NCBI GenBank assembly: GCA_965247035.1
Contig: CBDFGJ010000001.1
Location: 558,001-622,000 of the forward strand
DNA from: Azophilus sp965247035
GTDB lineage: Bacteria > Pseudomonadota > Gammaproteobacteria > Pseudomonadales > Azotimanducaceae
Reading direction: 5' to 3'
DNA: 64,000 nucleotides
Below the pieces are notes generated by a model. That model was not told the DNA's origin, searched no databases, and saw nothing but the letters and a program-made list of their open reading frames with translations. Of this stretch, positions 55,123-64,000 are shown piece after piece. Numbering within the stretch: the stretch's first letter is position 1; the number at the start of each line of letters is the position of its first letter. The position numbers and the translations under genes are program-made.

Positions 55123-56900
55123 TGGCGGAAGCGGTGCAGCCGGCGACAGCCGAAGCCGCCACCGGGTTGGGGCAGGGCCTAGGCGACACTGCGGTTTGGC
55201 GGCAAAGGTTAGGCCAAGACGTTTTGGTTCAGGACAGCGTGGACGGCATCCCCAATCTGTGGGTGCCGCGGGAGCGCCTGTTGGACGTCATGCGCAGCCT
55301 GAAGGGCGACTATCCCATGCTGTTCGACCTCTCGGCTGTGGACGAACGTGCGCGTTCGCACCGCAACGCCCTGCCAAAGTCCGATTTCACGGTTTTCTAC
55401 CATCTCATATCCTTGCACCGGAACACCGATGTGCGCATTAAGGTGGCTTTGAACGAGGCGGACGGCAATCTGCCAAGCCTGACCTCGGTATGGCCGGCCG
55501 CCAACTGGTATGAGCGGGAAGCCTACGACATGTTTGGCGTCAACTTTGAAGGCCATCCCAACCTGTATCGCATCCTCACGCCGCCGCTGTGGGAAGGCCA
55601 TCCCTTGCGCAAGGAACATCCGGCGCGGGCGACGGAAATGGACCCTTTCCGCATGACCGACGAACTGCTTCACGCCCAGCAGGAGAACCTCAGGTTCAAG
55701 CCGCAGGAGTGGGGCATGTCCCGCAGCGCCAAGCACACCGACTTCATGTTCTTGAACCTAGGTCCCAACCACCCCAGCGTCCACGGCGTGTTTCGCATCG
55801 CCTTGCAGCTTGACGGCGAGGTGGTCGTAGATGCGGTGCCGGACATCGGCTACCACCACCGGGGCGCGGAGAAAATGGGCGAGCGTCAGTCTTGGCATAC
55901 CTACATTCCCTACACGGACCGGGTGGACTACTTGGGCGGCGTGATGAACAACCTCCCATATGTGATGGCGGTGGAGCGGATGGCCGGCATCGATGTGCCG
56001 GACCGCGCCAAGGTGATTCGCATCATGATGGCGGAGTTCTTCCGCATTGCCAGCCATCTTCTTTTCTTCGGCACCTTCACTCAGGATTTGGGGCAAATGT
56101 CGCCGGTGTTCTACATGTTTGCCGACCGGGAGCGGCTGTTCAGCATCGTTGAAGCCATCACCGGCGGGCGCATGCACCCGGCTTGGTTTCGCATCGGCGG
56201 CGTCACTCAGGACTTGCCGGACGGCTGGGACGTCATGGTGCGCGATTTCGTCGACTACATGCCAGATCGCCTCGACCACTACGATCAGATGGCCACCCGC
56301 AACAGCATTCTCAAGCGGCGCACGGTTGGCATTGGCCAGTACAACACGGCGGAAGCCATTGAGTGGGGCATCACCGGGCCGGGGCTGCGCGCCACCGGGT
56401 CCGACTGGGATCTGCGCAAAAAGCGCCCTTATGGCGGCTACGACCAATTCGACTTTGAGGTGCCCACCGCCGCCAACGGCGACTGCTATGACCGCTGCGT
56501 GGTGCGGGTGGAGGAGATTCGCCAAAGCTTGCGCATCATTCGGCAGTGCCTAGACAACATGCCCGCCGGCCCCTACAAGGCTGAACATCCGCAAACGACG
56601 CCGCCGCCCAAGGAGCGGACGATGCAGGACATCGAAACCCTCATCACCCACTTCCTGAACGTCAGTTGGGGACCGGTGATTCCGCCATCGGAATGTTGCA
56701 CCATGATCGAAGCCACCAAGGGATGGAACTCCTACTACCTCACCTCGGATGGCGGCACCATGTCCTACCGCACCCGCATCCGCACGCCGTCCTTCCCGCA
56801 TTTGCAGATGATCCCGCTGATCTCACGCGGGTTCATGATCGCCGACCTCATCGCCATCATCGCCAGCATCGATTTTGTGATGGCGGACGTGGACAGGTAG
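55122..56900 (+). CDS. nuoC: NADH-quinone oxidoreductase fused subunits C/D
   Basis: A 592-residue fusion (nuoCD). Residues about 35-190 are the NuoC part (ERLLDVMRSLKGDYPMLFDL, WYEREAYDMFGVNFEGHPNL); residues about 210-592 are the NuoD hydrogenase-like part (LNLGPNHPSVHG, PDIGYHHRGAEKM, the quinone-site DVMVRDFVDYMP region and C-terminal ASIDFVMADVDR). The fusion is typical of Gammaproteobacteria. It overlaps nuoB by one base and is followed by an unusual 570-bp gap before nuoE. Confidence 0.95.
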   Translation: MAEAVQPATAEAATGLGQGLGDTAVWRQRLGQDVLVQDSVDGIPNLWVPRERLLDVMRSLKGDYPMLFDLSAVDERARSHRNALPKSDFTVFYHLISLHRNTDVRIKVALNEADGNLPSLTSVWPAANWYEREAYDMFGVNFEGHPNLYRILTPPLWEGHPLRKEHPARATEMDPFRMTDELLHAQQENLRFKPQEWGMSRSAKHTDFMFLNLGPNHPSVHGVFRIALQLDGEVVVDAVPDIGYHHRGAEKMGERQSWHTYIPYTDRVDYLGGVMNNLPYVMAVERMAGIDVPDRAKVIRIMMAEFFRIASHLLFFGTFTQDLGQMSPVFYMFADRERLFSIVEAITGGRMHPAWFRIGGVTQDLPDGWDVMVRDFVDYMPDRLDHYDQMATRNSILKRRTVGIGQYNTAEAIEWGITGPGLRATGSDWDLRKKRPYGGYDQFDFEVPTAANGDCYDRCVVRVEEIRQSLRIIRQCLDNMPAGPYKAEHPQTTPPPKERTMQDIETLITHFLNVSWGPVIPPSECCTMIEATKGWNSYYLTSDGGTMSYRTRIRTPSFPHLQMIPLISRGFMIADLIAIIASIDFVMADVDR

Positions 56901-57096
56901 GAAAGGCGCCAATACGACTGCGGGTGGCCGGGCCTGAAGAGAATGGGCTTGAGGCGTGGGCTGCTGATGCGTTAGTCCGTTCCCTCCCGCACCCATCCTC
57001 CGGCACGGCGACGGAGCCGGTGCATCGGGTGGTTGGGTCGGAGAAACGAAGCCGTTGGGGGTTCGACGAGGAGTAACGGATGGAAGGCTTTTTTTG

Positions 57097-57391
57097 ATGG
57101 TTATAGAGTTTTTTTGGGTCCGTTGGGGGTGTCTAGGCGCACTATTGGCATTGGCCTATTTTTTTTGCTGCCAATGGCATCTACCATCATCTCGGCTTTT
57201 GCGGTCTTGCTATCGCCTCGCTGGCGTTGTTTTTCTTTCGCTTCACCTTGCCTTTTATCGTAGGAACGTATTTTGGGGTGGTCGATGTCATCGGATGGCC
57301 TTGATGGGCAGGCGTGTTAATTGCATTCCCCGGGCTGTTGATTCTCATTCCTATGTTTGTTGACACAGTAACAAACTTCTTTCGACGTTAG
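57097..57391 (+). pseudogene. Small membrane-protein gene, decayed, inside the nuo operon
   Basis: Starting at ATG 57097, the frame reads MVIEFFWVRWGCLGALLALA then YFF to a run of eight T. After a one-base shift it continues HHLGFCGLAIASLALFFF, PFIVGTYFGVVDVIGWP, meets a TGA where TGG would give WAGVLIAFPGLLILIPMF, and ends TNFFRR. Restored, it is a ~97-residue protein with three membrane helices and no relation to Nuo subunits that I recognise. The stretch 56901-57096 before it has no gene. Confidence 0.6.
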
Positions 57392-57474
57392 TTCTATCGT
57401 GGGAGTTAAGTACATTATTTCCAAAAAAATCGCTTGCCTGCACTTGCGGGAGCGTTCCGGTGGAGGACGTGCGC

Positions 57475-57963
57475 ATGGCTGAACCGGCTCTGATACCGGT
57501 TCTTTCCGACACCGAAGCGCGGGAAATCGAGCAGGAGTGCGCCCACCTGCCAGACCGCAAGTCCGCCGCCATTGACGCCATGATGATTGTCCAGCGGCAT
57601 CGCGGTTGGGTTTCCAACCAGAGCCTGAGCGCCATTGCCAACCTGCTCGGCATGTCGGTTGAGAACCTGGACAGCATCGCCACCTTCTACAACCTGATCT
57701 ACCGCAAGCCCGTGGGCCGCCATGTGGTGATGGTGTGCGACAGCGTCTCCTGCTACATCATGGGTGCGGATGGCCTGTGCGAGCAAGTGCAAGAGCACTT
57801 AGGCATCGGCTTGGGCGAGACCACCGAGAATGGCCGTTTCACCCTGCTGCCGATCGTCTGCCTTGGCGCCTGTGACTTGGCACCGACGATGATGATCGAC
57901 GAGGAACTGATTGGTCATGTGGCAACGAACGAGTTGGCGGAGATATTTGGCAGGTTTGAGTGA
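57475..57963 (+). CDS. nuoE: NADH-quinone oxidoreductase subunit E
   Basis: A 162-residue thioredoxin-like subunit with the N1a [2Fe-2S] cysteines CDSVSC and CLGAC. The ATG at 57475 has GGAGG 8 bases upstream; a GTG at 57460 in frame is less likely because it overlaps that site. It is part of the soluble NADH-input arm with NuoF and NuoG. Confidence 0.94.
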   Translation: MAEPALIPVLSDTEAREIEQECAHLPDRKSAAIDAMMIVQRHRGWVSNQSLSAIANLLGMSVENLDSIATFYNLIYRKPVGRHVVMVCDSVSCYIMGADGLCEQVQEHLGIGLGETTENGRFTLLPIVCLGACDLAPTMMIDEELIGHVATNELAEIFGRFE

Positions 57964-58046
57964 TGGCCTATCAAGCGAATGCTGCAAAATGCCAAGGACT
58001 TGATTGGAGGCGATGTTGATTCTTGGATTCCGTGAACGGGGTTGCT

Positions 58047-59336
58047 ATGGCTGAACACGCAAGACCGCTGATTGGCATCATCGACCACCTAGGCGGTCCG
58101 GTGGGCCTTGCCGCCTATGAATCCCACGATGGCTACGCCGCCGCTCGCACGGCGCTGGCGGATATGGCGCCGGTCGAGGTCATCGACCTGGTTAAGGACG
58201 CTAATTTGAGGGGACGGGGCGGAGCGGGCTTTCCCACCGGCCTGAAGTGGAGTTTCGTGCCCCAACGGGACGCCGCCGATGACGGGCCGAAGTACCTTGT
58301 CTGCAACGCGGATGAGATGGAGCCCGGCACCTTCAAGGACCGTTACTTACTTGAGAATAACCCACACTTGCTTATTGAAGGCATGATTCTGGGCGCTTAC
58401 GCCATCGGCTCGGGGCAGGGCTATGTCTTCATGCGCGGGGAATACCATTATCCCTATCGCCAGCTACAACAAGCCATTGACGATGCCTACGCCAAGGGCT
58501 ATCTCGGCCGCAGCGTCTTCGGCACCGGCTTCGACTTTGATCTGCGCATTCACCGCAGCGCCGGGCGTTACATCTGCGGCGAGGAAACCGCCCTGCTGAA
58601 CGCCTTGGAGGGCAAGCGGGCGCAGCCTCGCACCAAACCGCCGTTTCCTCCCGCCAGCGGCGCTTGGGGGCGGCCCACCATCGTCAACAACGTGGAGACC
58701 TTCTGCAATGTGCCTGGCATCATCAGCAACGGCGTGGAGTGGTATCAGGAGTTGGGCCAGGGTGACGACGCAGGCACCAAGCTCTACGGCGTGTCGGGGC
58801 GAGTGAACAAGCCGGGCCTGTGGGAACTGCCCATCGGCACCAGCATCCGCGAGATCATTGAGGAACACGCCGGCGGCATGAAGGACGGCTACAAGCTGCG
58901 CGGCCTGCTGCCCGGGGGCGCCTCCACCGATTTTCTGGTGGAGCAGCACTTTGACCTCGCCATGGATTACGGCACCATTCAAAAGGCCGGCAGCCGCATG
59001 GGCACCGGCACCATGATTCTGATGGATGATTCCATATGCCCAGTGGACATGTGCCGCAACTTAGAGCACTTCTTCGCGCAGGAATCCTGCGGCTTCTGCA
59101 CCCCATGCCGGGAGGGCCTGCCTTGGGTGGAGCAATTGCTAACCGACATTGAGCAAGGCCGCGGCCGGCAAGGAGACTTGGAAATGCTTGAACGCAACGC
59201 CCAATTCATTGGCGGCGTAACCAACACCTTCTGCCTGCACGCGCCCGGCGCCATTGAGCCTCTATCCAGCGCCTTGAAGTATTTTCGAGACGACTTTGAA
59301 GAGCATATACGGACTGGTCAATGCCGTTACCGTTAA
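58047..59336 (+). CDS. nuoF: NADH-quinone oxidoreductase subunit F (NADH-binding)
   Basis: About 429 residues. The NADH-binding loop GRGGAGFPTGLKW, the FMN site NADEMEPGTFKDRYL and the N3 [4Fe-4S] ligands ESCGFCTPCREG plus NTFCLHAPGA are all present. The start at 58047 (MAEHARPLIG) is preferred; an upstream TTG at 58023 would add eight residues. NuoF accepts hydride from NADH. Confidence 0.94.
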   Translation: MAEHARPLIGIIDHLGGPVGLAAYESHDGYAAARTALADMAPVEVIDLVKDANLRGRGGAGFPTGLKWSFVPQRDAADDGPKYLVCNADEMEPGTFKDRYLLENNPHLLIEGMILGAYAIGSGQGYVFMRGEYHYPYRQLQQAIDDAYAKGYLGRSVFGTGFDFDLRIHRSAGRYICGEETALLNALEGKRAQPRTKPPFPPASGAWGRPTIVNNVETFCNVPGIISNGVEWYQELGQGDDAGTKLYGVSGRVNKPGLWELPIGTSIREIIEEHAGGMKDGYKLRGLLPGGASTDFLVEQHFDLAMDYGTIQKAGSRMGTGTMILMDDSICPVDMCRNLEHFFAQESCGFCTPCREGLPWVEQLLTDIEQGRGRQGDLEMLERNAQFIGGVTNTFCLHAPGAIEPLSSALKYFRDDFEEHIRTGQCRYR

Positions 59337-59540
59337 GGGCCGCCGTTTTGGATTCGCGCCCTGTCCCAGCCACTCGTTCAATCTGCGACGGCCTGTCTCC
59401 CGCAGGCTTGTCTGCGCCTGCCCAGTCAAAGACTTGCATCGCCCGATTGGTGGATCCCGTCGGGACTTTCGCCTAGCGAGCGCCGTCAGGTATGCTGCAA
59501 GAAGTTTCAATGACAGTGAAGGGGATGGGATAGGAAGTCC

Positions 59541-62276
59541 ATGGCCAAGGTCACCATAGACGGCAAGGACTATGACTTGCAGGCGGGTCAAAACCTGCTT
59601 CATGCGGTGCTGTCCGAGCATCTGAACCTGCCCTATTTCTGTTGGCATCCAGCCATGGGTTCGGTGGGTTCCTGCCGCCTTTGCGCCATCATTCAGTTCG
59701 CGGATGCGGAGGATGAGCGCGGACGCCTGCAAATGGCCTGCATGATGCCTGTGCAGGAGGGCATGCGGGTGTCCATCAATGCCCCCTTCGCAGCCGACTT
59801 CCGCAAGCAGGTGATCGAGTGGCTGATGGAGAACCACCCCCACGACTGCCCGGTTTGCGAGGAAGGCGGCGAGTGCCACCTGCAGGACATGACGGTGATG
59901 ACCGGCCACAGCGTACGCCGCTACCGCGGCCGCAAACGCACTTGGCGCAATCAATACCTCGGCCCCTTCATCGGCCACGAAATGAACCGCTGCATCACCT
60001 GCTATCGCTGCGTGCGTTACTACCGGGACTACGCCGGAGGCACGGATCTGGATGTTTTTGGCTCTCGTTCGCGCATGTTCTTCGGGCGGGCGGAGGACGG
60101 TGCGCTCGAAAGCGAGTTCGCCGGTAATCTCGTGGAGGTCTGCCCCACCGGCGTGTTTACCGACAAGCCCTTCGCTCAAACCTACACGCGCAAGTGGGAC
60201 TTGCAGTCCGCCCCGTCCCTCTGCCCGAATTGCTCAGTCGGTTGCAACAGCATGCTGGGAGAGCGCTATGGACAGCTCAAACGGGTCCACAACCGCTACC
60301 ACAGCCAAGTGAACGGCTATTTCCTGTGCGACCGAGGGCGTTACGGGTCGCATTTTGTGAACCACGATAAACGCATTCGCTTCACTGGTGTGCGGGCTGA
60401 GGACGGGGTTTTTGAGGCCTTAGGGCAGGATGCGGCGTTGACCGCCGCGGCGCAGCAGGTGCAGCGGGGGGATTGCATCGGCATTGGCTCGCCACGCGCT
60501 TCAACGGAGGCGAACTTCGCCCTGAAGGAATTGGTAGGGGAGGATAGGTTCTGCCCCGGTTTGGCGGCCGACGAGGCGGCTGCGATGACAATGGCGCTGG
60601 CAATCCAACGCCACGGCGGTTTCCGCACCCCCTCGCTGACAGAGGTCGAGAGCGCAGATGCTGTGCTCATACTTGGTGAGGACATCTCCAACACAGCCCC
60701 CCGCATGGCCCTTGCCGTGCGGCAGGCGGTCAGCGGCGCAACTTTGAAGCTGGCCCAAACGGCCGGCATTTCCGCTTGGCAGGATGCCGGCGTGCGCGGT
60801 CACGGACAGGGGGCCAAGAATCCGCTGTTCATCGCTTCGGCGGCTTCCACTCGGTTGCATGAGCTGGCGGCGGCGACTTGGCACGGCGCGGCGCACGACC
60901 TAAGAGCTGAGGCGCAGTGCATTGCCGGGGCGGTCGAGGACCCAGCCGCAAACCAGGCCGACGACGCCTTTGCCGTCACCGTCGCCAAAGCACTCAGCCA
61001 CGCCGAAACACCCTTAATCATTGCCGGCTGCCAAGTCGAGGACAGCGCCTTGCTGCGGCAAGCGGCGCAAATAGCTTGGGCGCTCAAGGGCAGGGGCCGG
61101 GATGTCATGCTGGCTTTCACCGCTATGGAAGCCAACAGCTACGGCGTTGCCATGCTTGATGGTCAAATGTCGCTGGAGGCGGCGCTGGAGCGCATGAGAC
61201 AAGGGACCGTTGCCTTGGTGCTGGAGAACGACCTGCACCGGCGCGCGCCAGCGCAGCAGGTCGTCTTGGATAACGCCATCGTGTTGGATTCCTTGGAGAC
61301 GCCAACCGCCGCCGCCGCCGCCATCGTGCTGCCGGCGGCTGCTTACGCGGAGCAGACCGGCACTTTTGTGAACTACGAGACCAGAGCGCAACGCTTCTAT
61401 CAGGTGTTCGAGCCGGCTGATGAGATTGCGCCATCCTGGCGCTGGCTTGCCGCCATCGCCCGGAAGTGTGGACGCAACGACATCGACTGGCCGCATATAG
61501 ATAGCCTGACCGCTGCCTGTGCGCAAGGTGAATTAGCGGCCTTGGCTGAGGCTGCGCCCCAACCCGGCTTCCGCGGGCCGGCCCAGGCCAGGATTCCCCG
61601 CCAAACCCATCGCTACAGCGGCCGCACCGCCATGAAGGCTGATTTGAGCGTGCATGAGCCCAAGGCGGCGGTGGATTCGGAGACGCCGCTTGCCTATTCC
61701 ATGGAGGGTCAGAACCCTGGCGATCAGCCAGGTGCCTTGGTGCCCTATGTTTGGTCGCCCGGGTGGAATTCAAATCAATCCCTGTTCAAGTTCCAACAGG
61801 AAGTAGGCGGCGCGTTAACCGGTGGCGACCCTGGGGTTTTGTTGATTGGCCGGCGGTCCGATGAGCCAGCGCACCGTTTCAGCGAGATTGGCTCGACACA
61901 GCAACCCAAGAACGGCGGCCAACCGCCCTCTTTGGCTGATGAGCAGGAGTTTTTTGCCGCATCCCTCCACCATGTCTTTGGCAGCGAGGAACTCTCGGCC
62001 GCCTCTGCGCCCGTGATGGAGCGGGCGCCAGAGCCCCATGTGCTGCTACATCCAGCCGATGCCGAGCGGCTGGGCGTCAAAGCCGGGGACGGCGTTAGGG
62101 TGCAGCCACTCAACCGAAGCTTGGAGGTTCGTTTGGACGGTAACATTCGCCCCCGTGTGGCCGGCCTGCTGCAAGGCTTGCCGGGCAGCGCCGTGCTGGC
62201 CTCGGAGACGGTGCGCTTGGAGGCGGATCCAACCTTTGTGCGCCAGCCCGGCAGCAACCTGATCGCCAAGGGGTAG
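59541..62276 (+). CDS. nuoG: NADH-quinone oxidoreductase subunit G
   Basis: A 911-residue iron-sulfur subunit of E. coli-like length. The N-terminus carries the [2Fe-2S] ligands (YFCWHPAMGSVGSCRLC, MACMMP), the His/Cys N5 motif HDCPVCEEGGECHLQD and N4 ligands CITCYRCVRYYRD with EVCPTGVF. An N7-type set (SLCPNCSVGCNSM, FLCDRGRYG) follows, then the molybdopterin-oxidoreductase-like domain. GGAAGTCC precedes the ATG. A 200-bp gap separates it from nuoF. Confidence 0.95.
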   Translation: MAKVTIDGKDYDLQAGQNLLHAVLSEHLNLPYFCWHPAMGSVGSCRLCAIIQFADAEDERGRLQMACMMPVQEGMRVSINAPFAADFRKQVIEWLMENHPHDCPVCEEGGECHLQDMTVMTGHSVRRYRGRKRTWRNQYLGPFIGHEMNRCITCYRCVRYYRDYAGGTDLDVFGSRSRMFFGRAEDGALESEFAGNLVEVCPTGVFTDKPFAQTYTRKWDLQSAPSLCPNCSVGCNSMLGERYGQLKRVHNRYHSQVNGYFLCDRGRYGSHFVNHDKRIRFTGVRAEDGVFEALGQDAALTAAAQQVQRGDCIGIGSPRASTEANFALKELVGEDRFCPGLAADEAAAMTMALAIQRHGGFRTPSLTEVESADAVLILGEDISNTAPRMALAVRQAVSGATLKLAQTAGISAWQDAGVRGHGQGAKNPLFIASAASTRLHELAAATWHGAAHDLRAEAQCIAGAVEDPAANQADDAFAVTVAKALSHAETPLIIAGCQVEDSALLRQAAQIAWALKGRGRDVMLAFTAMEANSYGVAMLDGQMSLEAALERMRQGTVALVLENDLHRRAPAQQVVLDNAIVLDSLETPTAAAAAIVLPAAAYAEQTGTFVNYETRAQRFYQVFEPADEIAPSWRWLAAIARKCGRNDIDWPHIDSLTAACAQGELAALAEAAPQPGFRGPAQARIPRQTHRYSGRTAMKADLSVHEPKAAVDSETPLAYSMEGQNPGDQPGALVPYVWSPGWNSNQSLFKFQQEVGGALTGGDPGVLLIGRRSDEPAHRFSEIGSTQQPKNGGQPPSLADEQEFFAASLHHVFGSEELSAASAPVMERAPEPHVLLHPADAERLGVKAGDGVRVQPLNRSLEVRLDGNIRPRVAGLLQGLPGSAVLASETVRLEADPTFVRQPGSNLIAKG

Positions 62277-62278
62277 GC

Positions 62279-63238
62279 ATGGACCTAGAACTCGGCTTCA
62301 TCATGATTGTGCCGGTGCTTGGCGGGGCGCTGGTCGGTGCCGCTCTGCTCATCTGGTGGGAACGACGACTGCTCGGCTTCTGGCAAGACCGGCTGGGGCC
62401 GAACCGGGTTGGTCCCTTCGGCTTGCTGCAAATCGTCGCCGATGTGGTCAAGTTGTTCACCAAGGATGACTGGGTGCCGCCGTTCTCGGACCGGGTGGTT
62501 TTCACCTTGGCACCCATGGCCATCGCCACCGGCATGTTAATGGGCTTTGCCGTGGTGCCTTTCGGCCCAGGATTGGTGGTTATCGACCTGAACATCGGAG
62601 TGCTGTTCTTCTTGGCCATGACGTCCCTCGCGGTCTACGGGGTTTTGCTTAGCGGCCTTGCTAGCAACAACAAGTACTCCCTGCTTGGCGGCTTGCGCAG
62701 CGCCGCGCAAATGGTCACCTACGAGGTTTTCATGGGGCTGTCGATCATGGGCGTGGTGCTGATTTCCGGCTCGTTCAACATGAGCAAAATCGTGCAGGCG
62801 CAAGAGGAAGTTTGGTTTGTGTTGCCGCAAGCGCTTGGCTTCATCGTCTTCTATATGGCCTGTTTGGCGGAGACCCATCGGCTGCCGTTTGACTTGCCGG
62901 AGGCGGAGCAGGAGCTGGCCGCCGGTTTCCATACGGAGTATTCGTCGATGAAGTTCGGCCTCATCATGGTGGGGGAGTACTTGGGCGTCATCCTTTCATC
63001 GGCCATGATCGTCACCCTGTTCTTCGGCGGTTGGCTGGGGCCGAGCTTGCTGCCGCCCATCATCTGGTTCTCCCTGAAAACTGCATTTTTTGTGTGCAGC
63101 TTCATCTTGCTGCGGGCGGCCATCCCTCGACCGCGCTATGATCAGCTCATGTCCTTGGGGTGGAAGATTCTGCTGCCCATCACCTTGGTCAACCTGCTTG
63201 GCACCGGCGCGGTGGCCTTGTTGCGAGCGGGTGGCTAG
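62279..63238 (+). CDS. nuoH: NADH-quinone oxidoreductase subunit H
   Basis: A 319-residue membrane subunit with eight helices. Family motifs: RLGPNRVGPFGLLQIVADVVKL at the first cytoplasmic loop (quinone chamber), FMACLAETHRLPFDLPEAE, ELAAGFHTEYSSMKFG and RPRYDQLMSLGWK. It starts 2 bases after the nuoG stop and forms the quinone-binding heel of the membrane arm. Confidence 0.96.
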   Translation: MDLELGFIMIVPVLGGALVGAALLIWWERRLLGFWQDRLGPNRVGPFGLLQIVADVVKLFTKDDWVPPFSDRVVFTLAPMAIATGMLMGFAVVPFGPGLVVIDLNIGVLFFLAMTSLAVYGVLLSGLASNNKYSLLGGLRSAAQMVTYEVFMGLSIMGVVLISGSFNMSKIVQAQEEVWFVLPQALGFIVFYMACLAETHRLPFDLPEAEQELAAGFHTEYSSMKFGLIMVGEYLGVILSSAMIVTLFFGGWLGPSLLPPIIWFSLKTAFFVCSFILLRAAIPRPRYDQLMSLGWKILLPITLVNLLGTGAVALLRAGG

Positions 63239-63242
63239 GGTC

Positions 63243-63758
63243 ATGTGGAGCCATTTGCGCACCCTTTGGAGCGTGTTGAAGCATAGCTTCTCCCGCATTG
63301 AAACGGTGCGCTACCCGGAGGAGATGCCTTATCTCGCCCCGCGTTACCGGGGGCGGATCGTGCTGACACGGGACCCGGACGGCGAAGAACGCTGCGTCGC
63401 CTGCAACTTGTGCGCCGTCGCCTGCCCGGTGGACTGCATCGCCTTGCAGAAAACGGAGGCGGAGGACGGACGCTGGTACCCGGAGTTTTTCCGCATCAAT
63501 TTCTCCCGCTGCATCATGTGCGGCATGTGCGAGGAAGCCTGCCCCACCTACGCCATTCAACTGACGCCGGATTTTGAACTGGCTGAATTCAACCGCGACA
63601 ACATGGTCTATGAGAAGGAGCACTTGCTGATTGACGGCGAGGGCAAATACCCCGGCTACTCGTTTTGGCGTGTGGCTGGTAAAACCATCGCCGGCAAGGG
63701 CAAAGGCGAGGCGCAAAACGAATCCCAACCAATGGACGTGCGGGATCTGTTGCCGTGA
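63243..63758 (+). CDS. nuoI: NADH-quinone oxidoreductase subunit I
   Basis: A 171-residue ferredoxin-like subunit with two [4Fe-4S] motifs, CVACNLCAVACP and CIMCGMCEEACP (N6a/N6b). The ATG at 63243 is 4 bases after the nuoH stop; the frame is open further upstream inside nuoH but those codons are not family-like. It overlaps nuoJ by 4 bases (GTGA). Confidence 0.95.
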   Translation: MWSHLRTLWSVLKHSFSRIETVRYPEEMPYLAPRYRGRIVLTRDPDGEERCVACNLCAVACPVDCIALQKTEAEDGRWYPEFFRINFSRCIMCGMCEEACPTYAIQLTPDFELAEFNRDNMVYEKEHLLIDGEGKYPGYSFWRVAGKTIAGKGKGEAQNESQPMDVRDLLP

Positions 63759-64000
63759 GCTTGGAACTGGTCCTGTTCTACGTGGCGGCGGCCGTGTCGC
63801 TGTCGGCCACGACGCTCACCATCACCCGTGCCAACGCATCCCATGCGCTGATCTACCTCATCATTTCGCTATTGGCCGTGGCGGTCATCTTCTTCCTAGT
63901 GGGGGCACCCTTTGCGGCAGCGCTGGAGGTTGTCATCTACGCCGGTGCCATCATGGTGCTGTTTCTGTTCGTCGTGATGATGCTGAACCTAGGCCGAAGC
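63755..64000 (+). CDS. nuoJ: NADH-quinone oxidoreductase subunit J (3' end outside window)
   Basis: The GTG at 63755 opens a frame of 82 codons to the window edge with membrane helices and the NuoJ signature ALEVVIYAGAIMVLFLFVVM. It is the membrane subunit next to NuoK; the C-terminal half is beyond the window. Confidence 0.93.
   Translation, partial: MSLELVLFYVAAAVSLSATTLTITRANASHALIYLIISLLAVAVIFFLVGAPFAAALEVVIYAGAIMVLFLFVVMMLNLGRS

Noticed and set aside
59262..60179. 305-codon minus-strand frame
   Set aside because: Antisense shadow over the nuoF-nuoG junction; nuoG motifs on the plus strand are unambiguous.

Overview
The window looks gammaproteobacterial. Evidence: an E. coli-type NADH dehydrogenase I operon with fused nuoCD and a ~910-residue NuoG, a gammaproteobacterial-looking 23S 3' end and 5S rRNA, a Bfr/Bfd pair, a TonB-dependent receptor, and RND and spinster-type transporters. 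I cannot name a genus. The two flanks (1-19 kb and 51-64 kb) share a GC-rich coding style. The middle (19-51 kb) is a patchwork of segments with other base compositions, separated by broken insertion sequences and broken genes.

Layout. 1-3.5 kb: a minus-strand MoxR/DUF58/DUF4381/VWA operon (Bat-like), running off the left edge. 3.9-6.9 kb: an AT-rich restriction module (D12 adenine methylase with an in-frame stop, plus an intact HNH nuclease) between two directly repeated, identically deleted IS30-family mini-elements, the left one inside a queG remnant. 7-19 kb: tRNA-Ala(GGC), a two-gene RND pump, an epoxide hydrolase, a small unknown gene, a GST, a frameshifted DUF1801 gene, and a four-gene operon (acyl-AMP ligase, extended SDR, acyl carrier protein, serine-palmitoyltransferase-like enzyme) whose content matches bacterial sphingolipid loci.

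19.06-50.96 kb: an island bounded by the left end of one ISNCY (IS1202-like) copy and the right end of another, with the same 16-bp sequence directly outside both ends. It holds six differently deleted ISNCY copies; two copies of a ~2-kb IS-hsdM segment; a 3' stub of 23S rRNA with an intact 5S; an amidohydrolase/Bfd-Bfr/TPR/MFS block; rhlE; a SNF2-type helicase; a decaying tRNA-Thr; a ParA pair; purine-catabolism remnants; and a type I restriction locus in which hsdM, hsdS and hsdR are broken but a 1,279-residue nuclease-STAND NTPase is intact.

51-64 kb: a TonB-dependent receptor followed by nuoA-B-CD-E-F-G-H-I-J (J cut by the window). The nuo operon carries a tandem duplication at the nuoA/nuoB junction and a decayed small membrane-protein gene between nuoCD and nuoE. 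Overall this is a respiring Gram-negative chromosome with heavy IS-driven rearrangement and many fresh pseudogenes. An assembly join through repeated IS or rRNA sequence cannot be excluded for some junctions in the middle.
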